Below are positions 16,928 to 25,750 of a DNA stretch of 64,000 nucleotides, one piece after another. Source of the DNA: JBFELU01 sp041572755 (GTDB lineage: Bacteria > Actinomycetota > Acidimicrobiia > Spongiisociales > UBA11373); contig JBFFRY010000005.1 of assembly GCA_041572755.1 (NCBI GenBank), positions 54,493-118,492 on the forward strand, written 5' to 3'. The notes beneath the pieces were generated by a model that made no database searches, was not told where the DNA came from, and worked only from the letters and a program-made list of their open reading frames with translations. The position numbers were made by a program, and so were the translations under genes. Position 1 is the stretch's first letter. Every line of letters starts with the position of its first letter.

Positions 16928-18318
16928 TCGCGCACGTCGAGATCCGACACCGGACCTACCACGATTCGGTCCGCCTCATGCAGGCCAGCGCCGCCGTGCA
17001 GAGGGTGGCCGGTGTCGAATCGGCGCTCGTCGCCATGGCCACCGACCTCAACCTGGCGCTCCTCGCCGACCTCGGTTTCGAGGTCTCCGGTACTACCCCC
17101 GACGACATGGTCGTGGCGGTGCGAGCCACCGATGAGGCCATCGTCGCCTTGGCTCTGGTGGCTCTCGATGAGGCTCTGGTGGCTCGTGCCGGCGACGGCG
17201 ACATGGCGGCGCCCGAACCTCGCACCATCGGAACTGCGGCCGCCCGGGCCGGGGCGGACCTGGCTCTCATCTCGGTGCCCGGCGCCAATGCCTTCGTCGA
17301 GGCGGCCGAGGCCCTGGCATCCGGCCTCCACGTGATGTTGTTCAGCGACAACGTTCCGGTTCACGAGGAGGTGGCCCTCAAGCAGCAGGGGATCGAGGCC
17401 GGTCTCCTGGTGATGGGCCCCGACTGCGGCACCGCGGTGGTGAGCGGCCTGGGATTGGGGTTCGCCAACGCCGTCCGGCCCGGCCCGGTCAGCTTGGTGG
17501 GTGCTTCCGGCACCGGCATCCAGCAGCTGTGCTGCCTCCTCGATGCCGCCGGCGTCGGGGTCCGTCACGCGCTGGGGACGGGGAGCCGCGACTTGTCGAG
17601 CGCGGTCGGAGGCGGCGCCACCCTGCAGGCCCTGGCGGCCCTCGACGAAGACCCGGCCACCGAGGTCATTGTGATCGTCTCCAAGCCCCCCGCCCCCGAG
17701 GTCGCCGAGAAGGTGGCCGCCGCGGCCGCCGGATGCGCCACGCCCACCGTCATGTGCCTGATCGGGCAATCGACCCTCGAAGACGGCGCCGCCGCTGCGC
17801 TGCAGGCGTTGCGACGAGACCCGATCCCACCGGTCGTCTGGCCGGCCCGGGCCGAAGAACACCGACCCGGGACATTGCGGGGTCTGTTCGCCGGCGGGAC
17901 CTTGCGAGACGAGGCCCGAATGATCGTGTCCGAGTCGCTCGGCGAGGGTGCGGCGGCCGACATGATCGACTTCGGCGACGACGAATACACCCGGGGCCGC
18001 CCCCACCCGATGATCGATCAGCGGCTCCGCCTCGAGCATCTCGCCGAAACGGCCGCCGACCGCTCCGTCGGCGTCGCCCTCATCGACGTCGTGCTCGGCC
18101 ACGGCGCCCATGCCGACCCGGCTTCGGAGATGGCCCCGGTCGTCGCCGAAGCCACTGGGTCGGGCTTGGGGGTCGTGATCTCGTTGTGCGGGACCTCGGG
18201 AGATCCCCAGGGTCGGGATGCCCAGGCCTCGGCGCTCCACGAGGCCGGGGCGGCGCTCTTCCTGTCCAACGCCGCCGCCGCCCGGCACGCCGTGGCGCTC
18301 GTGGGGGACCACCGATGA
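16924..18318 (+). CDS. FdrA/AllF-like acyl-CoA-synthetase-fold protein
   Basis: 464 residues resembling FdrA, whose fold is related to succinyl-CoA synthetase alpha. Seen: nucleotide-fold segment PVSLVGASGTGIQQLCC, preceding MGPDCGTAVVSG, a second Rossmann-like part VIVIVSKPPAPEVAEKV, and the C-terminal LGHGAHADPASEMAP, where the synthetases carry their phosphohistidine loop. E. coli AllF is the matching subunit of oxamate carbamoyltransferase, which splits oxalurate plus phosphate into oxamate and carbamoyl phosphate. ATG 16924 and the final TGA both overlap their neighbours by 4 bp. Expected to work as a complex with the genes on either side. Confidence 0.9.
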   Translation: MIAHVEIRHRTYHDSVRLMQASAAVQRVAGVESALVAMATDLNLALLADLGFEVSGTTPDDMVVAVRATDEAIVALALVALDEALVARAGDGDMAAPEPRTIGTAAARAGADLALISVPGANAFVEAAEALASGLHVMLFSDNVPVHEEVALKQQGIEAGLLVMGPDCGTAVVSGLGLGFANAVRPGPVSLVGASGTGIQQLCCLLDAAGVGVRHALGTGSRDLSSAVGGGATLQALAALDEDPATEVIVIVSKPPAPEVAEKVAAAAAGCATPTVMCLIGQSTLEDGAAAALQALRRDPIPPVVWPARAEEHRPGTLRGLFAGGTLRDEARMIVSESLGEGAAADMIDFGDDEYTRGRPHPMIDQRLRLEHLAETAADRSVGVALIDVVLGHGAHADPASEMAPVVAEATGSGLGVVISLCGTSGDPQGRDAQASALHEAGAALFLSNAAAARHAVALVGDHR

Positions 18319-19703
18319 TCGGCCGCCTCCTCGCTTCCGAGCCCGTCGTCGCCACCGCCGGCGTCGATCTCCTCGCCGACGCCCTCGAGGCCCAGGGGGC
18401 GCGGGTGACCCGGGCCGAGTGGCGGCCGCCGCCTGCCGAGGTGGCCGAGGCTCTGGCGACGATCGCGTTGCGGCGCCGCACCGGCGAGGCCAACCGGGTC
18501 GCCGTCGACAGGATGACCAAGGTCCGGCCGGTGCTCTCCGGCGTCGATGTGGCCCGCGATGCCCTCGGCCTCGGTGAGCGAACCTTCCTCCACGCCGGGC
18601 CCCCGCTCGCCTGGGAGGACTGCAGCGGACCGATGCGAGGGGCGCTGGTGGGAGCGATGCTCTACGAGGGGCTCGCCGACACCCCCGAACAGGCGATGGC
18701 GCTCGGTCCGGAGATCGAGCTGTCGCCTTGCCACCATCATCGAGCGGTGGGCCCTATGGCCGGGGTGATCTCGCCGTCGATGCCGGTGGCCGTGGTGGCC
18801 GACGCCGAGGGCGACGGTGTCGCCTACACCACCCTGAATGAGGGCCTCGGCAAGGTGCTGCGCTACGGGGCGTTCGGGCCGGAGGTGACCGACCGCCTGC
18901 GCTGGATGGAGCGGGTGCTGGCCCCGACGCTCGGCGTCGCCCTGCGCCGGGGAGACCCCATCGATCTGCGCTCGCTCATCGGGCAGGCGCTCCAGATGGG
19001 CGACGACGGCCACAACCGCAACCGGGCCGCCACCTCGCTGCTGTTGCGGGAACTGGGTGCCGCGTTGCTCGAAGGCGACGGGCCCGATCGGCCCGAGGTG
19101 TTCCGCTTCATTCACGCCAACGATCACTTCATGCTCAACCTGGTGATGGCGGCGGCCAAGGTGGGCGTCGATGCCGCCTCCGGAGTGGCCGGGTCGAGCC
19201 TGGTGACGACGATGGCACGCAACGGAACCGAATTCGGTATCAGGGTCTCGGGGACCGGGGAAGCGTGGTTCACCGCCCCCGCTCCCGAAGTGGATGGCCT
19301 CTATCTGGGATCCTTCACCGCCGGCGACGCCAACCCCGACCTCGGCGACTCGGCGATCACCGAGACGGTGGGGTTGGGGGGGTTCGCGATGGCGGCCTCG
19401 CCCGCCATCGTCGGCTTCGTCGGTGGTACGGCGGCCGATGCCGTGCAACGCACCCTGGCGATGTATGAGATCACGCTCGCCGAGCATCCTCACTACCGGA
19501 TTCCCTTCCTGGAGTCCCGGGGGACCCCCACCGGCATCGATGCCATCCGGGTGGTCCGCACCGGGGTGATGCCGGTGATCAACACCGGGATCGCCGGCAA
19601 GGAGCCGGGGGTGGGGATGGTGGGCGCCGGAATCGTCCAGGCTCCCGTAGCCTGTTTCCTTCAGGCCGTGCAGGCCTTGGCAGCCAACGACGAGGAGGCA
19701 TAG
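18315..19703 (+). CDS. DUF1116 protein, AllG-like subunit
   Basis: A 462-residue DUF1116 (YlbE/YahG) protein. Recognisable blocks are EIELSPCHHHRAVGPMAGVI with its Cys-His-His-His run, QMGDDGHNRNRAATSLLLRE, HANDHFMLNLVMAAAK and the C-terminal GVGMVGAGIVQAPVACF. In E. coli AllG is the third protein needed for oxamate carbamoyltransferase. No carbamate kinase gene (allK/ybcF in E. coli) is found in this window, so carbamoyl phosphate made here would have to be used by a kinase encoded elsewhere or enter biosynthesis. It starts inside the stop of the FdrA-like gene (ATGA). Confidence 0.9.
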   Translation: MIGRLLASEPVVATAGVDLLADALEAQGARVTRAEWRPPPAEVAEALATIALRRRTGEANRVAVDRMTKVRPVLSGVDVARDALGLGERTFLHAGPPLAWEDCSGPMRGALVGAMLYEGLADTPEQAMALGPEIELSPCHHHRAVGPMAGVISPSMPVAVVADAEGDGVAYTTLNEGLGKVLRYGAFGPEVTDRLRWMERVLAPTLGVALRRGDPIDLRSLIGQALQMGDDGHNRNRAATSLLLRELGAALLEGDGPDRPEVFRFIHANDHFMLNLVMAAAKVGVDAASGVAGSSLVTTMARNGTEFGIRVSGTGEAWFTAPAPEVDGLYLGSFTAGDANPDLGDSAITETVGLGGFAMAASPAIVGFVGGTAADAVQRTLAMYEITLAEHPHYRIPFLESRGTPTGIDAIRVVRTGVMPVINTGIAGKEPGVGMVGAGIVQAPVACFLQAVQALAANDEEA

Positions 19704-19707
19704 ACGA

Positions 19708-20589
19708 GTGGCCATCTCCCACGACTTCGCCTACCTCCGCCCCGGCGATCTCGACGAGGCGCTGGCGATGCTCGGCGAGCATCCCGGCGCCCGGGTCCTG
19801 GCGGGCGGCACCGACCTGGTTCCCTGGATGCGCGACGACGCCGTGTTCCCCGAGGCGGTCGTCGACATCAAGCGGATCGCTGGGCTGACCGACATCACGG
19901 TCGCCGACGGGTCGCTGCGGGTCGGCACGTTGGTCACCTTCAGCGACCTCATGCGATCCGCCGTCGTCGACGCCGAAGTGCCGCTGCTCGCCGAGGCCGC
20001 CGCCACCGTGGCCTCGGTGGGGATCCGCAATCGGGCGACGCTGGTCGGCAACCTCTGCTCGGCGGTGCCGTCGTGCGACGGCGGTCCGGCCCTCCTGGTC
20101 TATGACGCCGCCGTCGAGGTGACCGGTCCGGATGGGCCTCGCTCGGTGCCGATCACCGAGTGGTTCGTCGGCCCCCGGAAAGCGGCCCTCGGTTCGGGCG
20201 AGATCGCCACCGGGGTCACCATCCCGATCCCCGGTGCCCACGGCGGGTGCTACGTCAAGCTGTCGCGATACCGGGGGGAGGACCTGGCCCAGGCCGGGGT
20301 GGCGGTCCTGGCGCTCCCCGGGTATCGGTATCGAGTCGCCTTCGGGGCCGTCGGACCCGTACCCTTCCGGGCTCCGGCGATCGAAGCCCACCTGGAGGGA
20401 CGGGCGATCGACGGTTCGCCGGAGGGGCTCGACGAGCTGGTCGACGAGGTGATCTCGCCGATCAGCGACGTTCGGGCCACCAAGGAGTATCGGACCCACA
20501 TGTGCCACGTCATGTTGCGGCGGGGACTGGCGGCGGCGGAGGCCCGGCTCACCGGAGGGGGTCCGCCGTACGGGGAGCAGGTGATATGA
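19708..20589 (+). CDS. Molybdenum hydroxylase, FAD-binding medium subunit (set 1)
   Basis: 293 residues of the xanthine-dehydrogenase/CO-dehydrogenase FAD subunit family. The FAD-binding loops are LAGGTDLVPWMRD (about 32-44) and IRNRATLVGNLCSAVPSCD (about 108-127). The C-terminal domain is short, as usual for separate medium subunits. It passes electrons from the iron-sulfur subunit to NAD+ or another acceptor. GTG 19708 lies 4 bp beyond the stop of the DUF1116 gene. Gene order FAD - 2Fe2S - Mo is the standard operon order. Confidence 0.93.
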   Translation: MAISHDFAYLRPGDLDEALAMLGEHPGARVLAGGTDLVPWMRDDAVFPEAVVDIKRIAGLTDITVADGSLRVGTLVTFSDLMRSAVVDAEVPLLAEAAATVASVGIRNRATLVGNLCSAVPSCDGGPALLVYDAAVEVTGPDGPRSVPITEWFVGPRKAALGSGEIATGVTIPIPGAHGGCYVKLSRYRGEDLAQAGVAVLALPGYRYRVAFGAVGPVPFRAPAIEAHLEGRAIDGSPEGLDELVDEVISPISDVRATKEYRTHMCHVMLRRGLAAAEARLTGGGPPYGEQVI

Positions 20590-21053
20590 GGATCGACATC
20601 ACCATCAACGGAGAGGTGTGGAGCCTCGATGTCGAGCCGGCCGAGGTGCTGCTCGACGTGCTGCGGGAGAAGGCCGGGGTGAAGAGCCCCAAGATCGGGT
20701 GCGAGCGAGGCGACTGCGGATCCTGCACCGTCCTCTACGACGGCCACACCATCCGCTCGTGCCTGGTGCTGGCGGTCGAGGCCGACGGCCGGGAGATCGT
20801 CACTCTCGAGGGTATAGGCGGTGAGGGCCTCACGACGCTGCAGCGCAAGATGGTCGAGATGTCCTCCTTCCAGTGCGGCTTCTGCGCTCCCGGCATCGTG
20901 CTGGCGGCCCACGAGCTGCTCGCCGAGGACCCGGACCCGAGCCGCCACGACGTCGAGGAGGCCATCTCGGGGAACCTGTGCCGCTGCACCGGATACATCC
21001 CGATCGTCGACGCCGTCCTGGAAGCCGCCCGGATCGAGAGGGGAGAACCGTGA
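20586..21053 (+). CDS. Molybdenum hydroxylase, 2Fe-2S small subunit (set 1)
   Basis: A 155-residue two-cluster iron-sulfur subunit. The plant-ferredoxin-type site is CERGDCGSCTVLYDGHTIRSC (about 43-63). The helical second site has CGFCAPGI and CRCTGY (about 100 and 135). The conserved Gln before the second site (FQCGFC) is present. It shuttles electrons between molybdopterin and FAD. Starts overlap by ATGA with the FAD subunit and by GTGA with the Mo subunit. Confidence 0.95.
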   Translation: MRIDITINGEVWSLDVEPAEVLLDVLREKAGVKSPKIGCERGDCGSCTVLYDGHTIRSCLVLAVEADGREIVTLEGIGGEGLTTLQRKMVEMSSFQCGFCAPGIVLAAHELLAEDPDPSRHDVEEAISGNLCRCTGYIPIVDAVLEAARIERGEP

Positions 21054-23437
21054 CCGACACCTACGTGGGCAGGGCCGATGCCGCCAATGCGATGAGAGAC
21101 CTCCAGGTCGTGGGGACCGGAGCGCCCCGCATCGACGGGCTCGACAAGGTCACCGGTGCCGCCGAGTACGTCGACGACATCGACTTCGGCCCGGCGCTGC
21201 TGCACGCCTCGGTCGTCGAGAGCCCCCATGCCCATGCCCGGATCGTGCGGATCGACACCAGCAAGGCCGAGGCCGAGCCGGGGGTCATCAATGTGGTCAC
21301 CGGCGCCGACTTCCCGTTCACGTTCGGCCTCTACATGCAGGACCGCCACGTGTTCGCCACCGACAAGGTCCGCTTCGTGGGGGAGCAGGTGGCGGCCGTC
21401 ATCGCTCGCGATCCTCGAATCGCCAAGCGGGCCGCCGGTCTCGTCGAGGTGGAGTACGAGGTCCTGGAGCCCGTCCTCGACCCCCTGGAGGCCATCGCCG
21501 ACGGGGCCGATCTGATCCACCCCGATCTCGGCGACTATCCCCACGTGCCCTGGTTCTATCCCAAGGCCGGCACCAACATCCCCCACTGGCGCAAGACGCG
21601 GCGCGGCGACCTCGAGGCCGGGTTCGCCGAGGCCGACGTGATCCTGGAGGACACCTACACGGTGCCCCGCTACGCCCACTGTGCCATCGAGCCCCACGTG
21701 GTGGTGGGGCGCCAGGATCAGGCGGGGCGGCTCACCCTGTGGACCGCCTCCCAGTCGCCCTACACCCAGCGGGCGGTGTTCGCCGAGGCGCTGGCTCCCC
21801 TGGGCTTCTCCCACAAAGACATCCGAGTGATCACCCCCTACGTGGGGGGAGGGTTCGGGGGCAAGGCCGGGGTCAGCATGGAGATCATTGGAGCCGCGCT
21901 GGCGACGACCGTCCAGGGGCGTCCTGTCAAGGTGCGCTGGACCCGAGAGCAAGAGTTCTACAACACCTATCAGCGGCAGGGAGTGGTGACCAAGCTCAAG
22001 GTCGGTGCCCGCCGTGACGGCACGATCACCGCCCTCGAGCACACCCTCTATTGGGATGCCGGCGCCTACGTCGAGTACGGGGCCAACGTGGTGAACGCCG
22101 CCGGGTTGTCGGCCACCGGGCCCTACCGGGTCCCGGCGGTCAAGATCGACTCGCTGTGCATCTACACCAACCTGCCGCCCGGCGGCCCCTACCGGGGCTT
22201 CGGCTACTCGGAGTTCCACTTCGGTCTGGAGTCGCACATGACCCGGCTCGCCCGGGAGCTCGGCATGGACCCGGTGGAGTTCCGCCGCATCAACGCCATC
22301 GAGGAAGGGGACACCCTCGCCTACGGGGAGCCGATGAACCCCTCCGGGCTGCGGGAGGCCATCGATCGCACCGCGGCGGCCATCGACTGGGGCACACCGG
22401 AGCCGTCCGAGGATCCCAATGTCGAGGTCGGCAAGGGCTTGTGCGTGTTCTGGAAGGCGCCGGCGATGCCCCCCAACGCCTCCTCGGCTTCGTTCCTGAA
22501 GTTCAATGAGGACGGCAGCATCAACATCACCGTTTCGGGGATGGAGCTCGGCCAGGGATACCTGACCGTGATGGCGCAGGTGGCATCGGAGGTGCTCTCG
22601 GTCCCGACGTCCAAGATCCGGGTCGAGACCCCCGACACCGATCGCAATCCATACGAGTGGCAGACCGTGGCGTCACACGTCACCTGGTCGTGCGGCAATG
22701 CCGTGGCCGCCGCCGCCATGGAGGCCCGGGACAAGATCTACGAGGTGGTCCACGACGCCCGCGGCTACGAGGAGGACTCGCTGTACCTCGAGGACGAGAA
22801 GGTGAAGTGCGACACCGATCCGGACTTCGAGATGTCCCTCGCCGATTTCGTCATCGACGGGATCGAGATGCCCGACGGCACGTACCGGGGAGGTCCCATC
22901 GTGGCGAGCGGCAAGTTCATGCCGGAGTTCACCTCGGCCCGCAGCGATCCGGAGACGGGCCAGGGGGGCCACCCCAACGTGCATTACACCGTGGGGGCCG
23001 CCGGAGTGGTGGTCGAGGTGGACCGGGAGACCGGCAAGATCCGGGTCCGCAAGGCGGCGCTGGCCGCCGACGTGGGGCGGGCGATCAACCCCACCCTGAT
23101 CGAAGGGCAGATCACCGGCGGCCTGCTGCAGGGGCTGGCCACCGTGCTGTACGAGGACATGCGCTTCGACGAGGGGGGCCGGCTGCTCAACCCCACTTTC
23201 ACGGACTACAAGATCCCGACGTCGAAGGACGTCCCCGACGAGATCATTCCGATCATCATCGAGGTGCCCCAGCCCGATGGCCCCTTCGGGGCCCGGGGCG
23301 TGGGGGAGCACACCATGATCGCCGCAGCCCCGGTCATCGCCGATGCGGTGGCCGATGCGGTCGGGGTGAGGATCACCGACATGCCGATCACCGCCGAGCG
23401 GGTCGCCCTGGCGATCCTCGAGGCGGGCGAGAGTTAG
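21050..23437 (+). CDS. Molybdenum hydroxylase, molybdopterin-binding large subunit (set 1)
   Basis: 795 residues. The N-terminal Ald_Xan_dh domain begins GAPRIDGLDKVTGAAEYVDD. The cofactor-binding part carries YVGGGFGGKAG, GGPYRGFGYSE and GMELGQGYLTVMAQ. The catalytic-Glu segment GARGVGEHTMIAAAPVIADA is intact. The site has neither the CO-dehydrogenase YRCSFR loop nor the eukaryotic xanthine-dehydrogenase Arg/Glu pair that I could align, so substrate is open. Hydroxylation of a pyrimidine such as uracil to barbiturate would fit the upstream ring hydrolase (inference). GTG 21050 overlaps the stop of the small subunit. No XdhC-type cofactor-loading gene is present nearby. Confidence 0.93.
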   Translation: MTDTYVGRADAANAMRDLQVVGTGAPRIDGLDKVTGAAEYVDDIDFGPALLHASVVESPHAHARIVRIDTSKAEAEPGVINVVTGADFPFTFGLYMQDRHVFATDKVRFVGEQVAAVIARDPRIAKRAAGLVEVEYEVLEPVLDPLEAIADGADLIHPDLGDYPHVPWFYPKAGTNIPHWRKTRRGDLEAGFAEADVILEDTYTVPRYAHCAIEPHVVVGRQDQAGRLTLWTASQSPYTQRAVFAEALAPLGFSHKDIRVITPYVGGGFGGKAGVSMEIIGAALATTVQGRPVKVRWTREQEFYNTYQRQGVVTKLKVGARRDGTITALEHTLYWDAGAYVEYGANVVNAAGLSATGPYRVPAVKIDSLCIYTNLPPGGPYRGFGYSEFHFGLESHMTRLARELGMDPVEFRRINAIEEGDTLAYGEPMNPSGLREAIDRTAAAIDWGTPEPSEDPNVEVGKGLCVFWKAPAMPPNASSASFLKFNEDGSINITVSGMELGQGYLTVMAQVASEVLSVPTSKIRVETPDTDRNPYEWQTVASHVTWSCGNAVAAAAMEARDKIYEVVHDARGYEEDSLYLEDEKVKCDTDPDFEMSLADFVIDGIEMPDGTYRGGPIVASGKFMPEFTSARSDPETGQGGHPNVHYTVGAAGVVVEVDRETGKIRVRKAALAADVGRAINPTLIEGQITGGLLQGLATVLYEDMRFDEGGRLLNPTFTDYKIPTSKDVPDEIIPIIIEVPQPDGPFGARGVGEHTMIAAAPVIADAVADAVGVRITDMPITAERVALAILEAGES

Positions 23438-23479
23438 GAGGCGCGATGGCGCACGACGCCGACGGGAAGGGGACCGCCG

Positions 23480-24235
23480 ATGGCCGTTGACCTGGAGAAG
23501 ATCCTCCGGCCGGTGGACCACCCGATGGAGCCCTATCCGGCGAAATACATGACGCTCGCCAGCGGGGAGACGCTGGTGATCCGGGAGGCGACCAGGGACG
23601 AGGTGCCGGATCTCCTCAAGTACGTCGACCCCCTCGTCTACGTGGAGCGGGACTACTACGACCTGGTGGCCGCCCGGGTGTACGCCGAGCTGCTCGGTTG
23701 GTACCACCACCGGATGCAGGACGAATACGTGCTGGTTGCCCAGATCGACGGGGAGCTGGCTGCCATCGTCAACGGGCGCAGCGTGACCCCCACACTGGGC
23801 ATGTCGCTGCATACCCTGGCGATGCGGCGCGGCTTGCGGATCGGAGCCCACGCCTTCGCCGCCAAGATGGAGTACCACATCGACATCCTGGGTCACGACG
23901 AGGTGCTGATCGTGGCCGAGTCGCCCATCGGCTTTCGCCGCTGGATGATCGAGTACCAGTTGGAGGAGCGTTTCGACACGGCTCACGAGCTGGGGGGGGT
24001 TCCGTCCTATGCACTGACCAGGGAGTTGTTCGACCGGGCCCGCGACAGCCTGGTGGTGGGGCGCCGCCCGGTTCCCGACGACCTGCTCGCCAAGGCGAAG
24101 GAGGCCATCCTCCCGCCTTCCGACCCGCCGACGCCTCCCCAGAATCTCCTGGCGGCGACCCGGGCCAAATACGACTCCACGGGGACCTCGCTCATCCTGC
24201 AGCGCTGGGTCCAGGAGGGGGGCGGCAATGCGTGA
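23480..24235 (+). CDS. Uncharacterised protein, possibly GNAT-related
   Basis: A 251-residue soluble protein. Residues about 25-50 (GETLVIREATRDEVPDLLKY) look like the first strand and helix of an N-acetyltransferase-type fold. The segment DEYVLVAQIDGELAAIVNGR could be the following beta pair. The acetyl-CoA-binding R/Q-x-x-G-x-G/A loop is not clear, so activity is uncertain. The C-terminal third is helical and charged. It overlaps the thiolase-like gene by 8 bp and follows the Mo subunit after 42 bp, so it belongs to the operon. ATG 23480 is preferred; an ATG at 23447 opens only a 14-codon frame. Confidence 0.7.
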   Translation: MAVDLEKILRPVDHPMEPYPAKYMTLASGETLVIREATRDEVPDLLKYVDPLVYVERDYYDLVAARVYAELLGWYHHRMQDEYVLVAQIDGELAAIVNGRSVTPTLGMSLHTLAMRRGLRIGAHAFAAKMEYHIDILGHDEVLIVAESPIGFRRWMIEYQLEERFDTAHELGGVPSYALTRELFDRARDSLVVGRRPVPDDLLAKAKEAILPPSDPPTPPQNLLAATRAKYDSTGTSLILQRWVQEGGGNA

Positions 24236-25403
24236 CGTCTACGTGGCCGGGGTGGGGATCACGACGTTCACCCGTCTCGAGTACCCCCTGGCGGAGATCG
24301 CCGCCTACGCCTCGATGGGGGCCCTCAAGGACGCCGGGGTGGACTCCGTCGACTACGTCTACGTGGCCAACATGGGCAGCGCCCGCATCAACAGCCAGAG
24401 CGCTCTTGCCAGCGCCGTGGTCGACTCGTTGAGCCTGACCCCCGCCGGTGCCACCCGGATCGAGAACGGTCCGGCCTCGGGGGCCTCGGCCATCAAGGAG
24501 GGGTTCCTGGCGGTGGCTTCCGGCATGCACGATGTGGTGCTGGTGGCCGGGGCGGAGCGGATGCGCGAGGTCAACAACCTCGAGGCCACCGACTTCGTGG
24601 CCACGCTGACCCACCCGCTGGCCGAGTACGTCTACGGGGTGACGCTGCCGGCCCACGCCGCCATGTTCACCCGGCTGTACATGGAGAAGTACGGGGTGAC
24701 GGAGCGGCATCTGGCGATGGTGGCCGTCAAGAACCAGAACAATGCCTTGCGCAACGAGTTCGCCCACCTGCAGCAGCCGATCACTATCGAAGGGATCCTG
24801 GATTCGCCGGAGGCGATGACCAACAACCCGTGGGTGGCAGAGCCGATCCGCTTCTTCGACTGCTGTCCGGTCTCCGACGGCGGGGCGGCGGTGCTGCTGG
24901 TCAGCAAGGAGGTCGCCGAATCGGCCGGCCGTCCCCTGGTGCGGATCGCCGGCATCGGACAGGCCACGGACACGCTGGCCGTGCATGAGCGGGAGGAACC
25001 GACCGAACTGCGGGCGGTGCGCCTCGCCGCCGAGGCCGCCTACGAGATGTCCGGCCTGAAGGCCAAGGACGTCGACGTCGCCGAACTCCACGACGCGTTC
25101 ACGATCCTCGAGATCGCTCAGAGCGAGGAGGTCGGCTTCTTCGACAAGGGCAAGGGCCACCTTGCGCTGGAGTCCGGCGAGACCGAGCTCGGCGGCAAGC
25201 TGCCGATCAACCCCTCTGGGGGTCTCAAGGGCAAGGGTCACCCGGTGGGTGCCACCGGAGTCGCCCAGGCTCATGAGATCGTCACCCAGCTCCGGGGTGA
25301 GGCGGGGGAGCGCCAGGTGAAAAACGCCAAGGTCGGCCTCACGTGCAACTTCGGCGGTTTCGGGAACAACGTCATCGTCACGACCTACGTGAGGGAGGGC
25401 TGA
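24228..25403 (+). CDS. SCP2/archaeal-type thiolase-like protein, nucleophilic Cys apparently replaced
   Basis: 391 residues with thiolase fold landmarks: MRDVYVAGVGITTFTR at the start, HDAFTILEI, and near the end INPSGGLKGKGHPVGATGVAQ followed by CNFGGFGNNVIVT. Where family members have the nucleophile in a CASG-type motif, this protein reads IENGPASGASAIKEG, with Pro at the Cys position. The protein may therefore act as a non-thiolytic partner, with the adjacent DUF35 protein, in acyl-CoA handling. Overlaps are 8 bp with the upstream gene and 1 bp with the DUF35 gene. Confidence 0.85.
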   Translation: MRDVYVAGVGITTFTRLEYPLAEIAAYASMGALKDAGVDSVDYVYVANMGSARINSQSALASAVVDSLSLTPAGATRIENGPASGASAIKEGFLAVASGMHDVVLVAGAERMREVNNLEATDFVATLTHPLAEYVYGVTLPAHAAMFTRLYMEKYGVTERHLAMVAVKNQNNALRNEFAHLQQPITIEGILDSPEAMTNNPWVAEPIRFFDCCPVSDGGAAVLLVSKEVAESAGRPLVRIAGIGQATDTLAVHEREEPTELRAVRLAAEAAYEMSGLKAKDVDVAELHDAFTILEIAQSEEVGFFDKGKGHLALESGETELGGKLPINPSGGLKGKGHPVGATGVAQAHEIVTQLRGEAGERQVKNAKVGLTCNFGGFGNNVIVTTYVREG

Positions 25404-25750
25404 TGTTGCGCGAGGTCTACGCCTATCAGTGCCGGAAGTGCGGCACGCTTCACTATCCGTTCCGGATGGTGTGCAAGGGGTGCCGGGCCAACGACTACTT
25501 CGAGTTCGATCCGGTGCCTCTGCCTCGCAACGGCACGCTGGCCACGTTCACCCACGTCCACAACCTGCCGGCCGAGTTCGAGGTGGCCCGGCTCGGACTG
25601 GGGATCGTGGAGTTGGAGAACGGCCTGCGGGTGACCGGTCAGCTCGACATCGATCAACCCACCATCGGGATGAAGGTGGTGGCCGAGGTTCGGCCGGTCA
25701 AGCACGAGACGTACGAGGATCGGCTCGGTCTGGTGTTCCGGGCGGCCTAG
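25403..25750 (+). CDS. DUF35 zinc-ribbon/OB-fold acyl-CoA-associated protein
   Basis: 115 residues. A rubredoxin-like zinc ribbon (CRKCGTLHYPFRMVCKGC, about 11-28) is followed by a small OB-fold. DUF35 proteins form complexes with SCP2-type thiolases and are thought to channel acyl-CoA intermediates. The TGATG junction with the thiolase-like gene makes this pairing very likely here. A longer frame from 25343 lies wholly inside the thiolase gene and is rejected. The 3' end overlaps that of the convergent acetoacetyl-CoA synthetase gene by 4 bp. Confidence 0.9.
   Translation: MLREVYAYQCRKCGTLHYPFRMVCKGCRANDYFEFDPVPLPRNGTLATFTHVHNLPAEFEVARLGLGIVELENGLRVTGQLDIDQPTIGMKVVAEVRPVKHETYEDRLGLVFRAA

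Noticed and set aside
16006..19715. Long minus-strand frames opposite the DUF2877, FdrA and DUF1116 genes
   Set aside because: Shadow frames of high-GC coding DNA; the plus strand has overlapping starts and recognised families.
19708..23437. Calling Mo hydroxylase set 1 xanthine dehydrogenase
   Set aside because: Operon lacks purine-pathway genes and XdhC; the substrate-determining residues could not be matched by eye.
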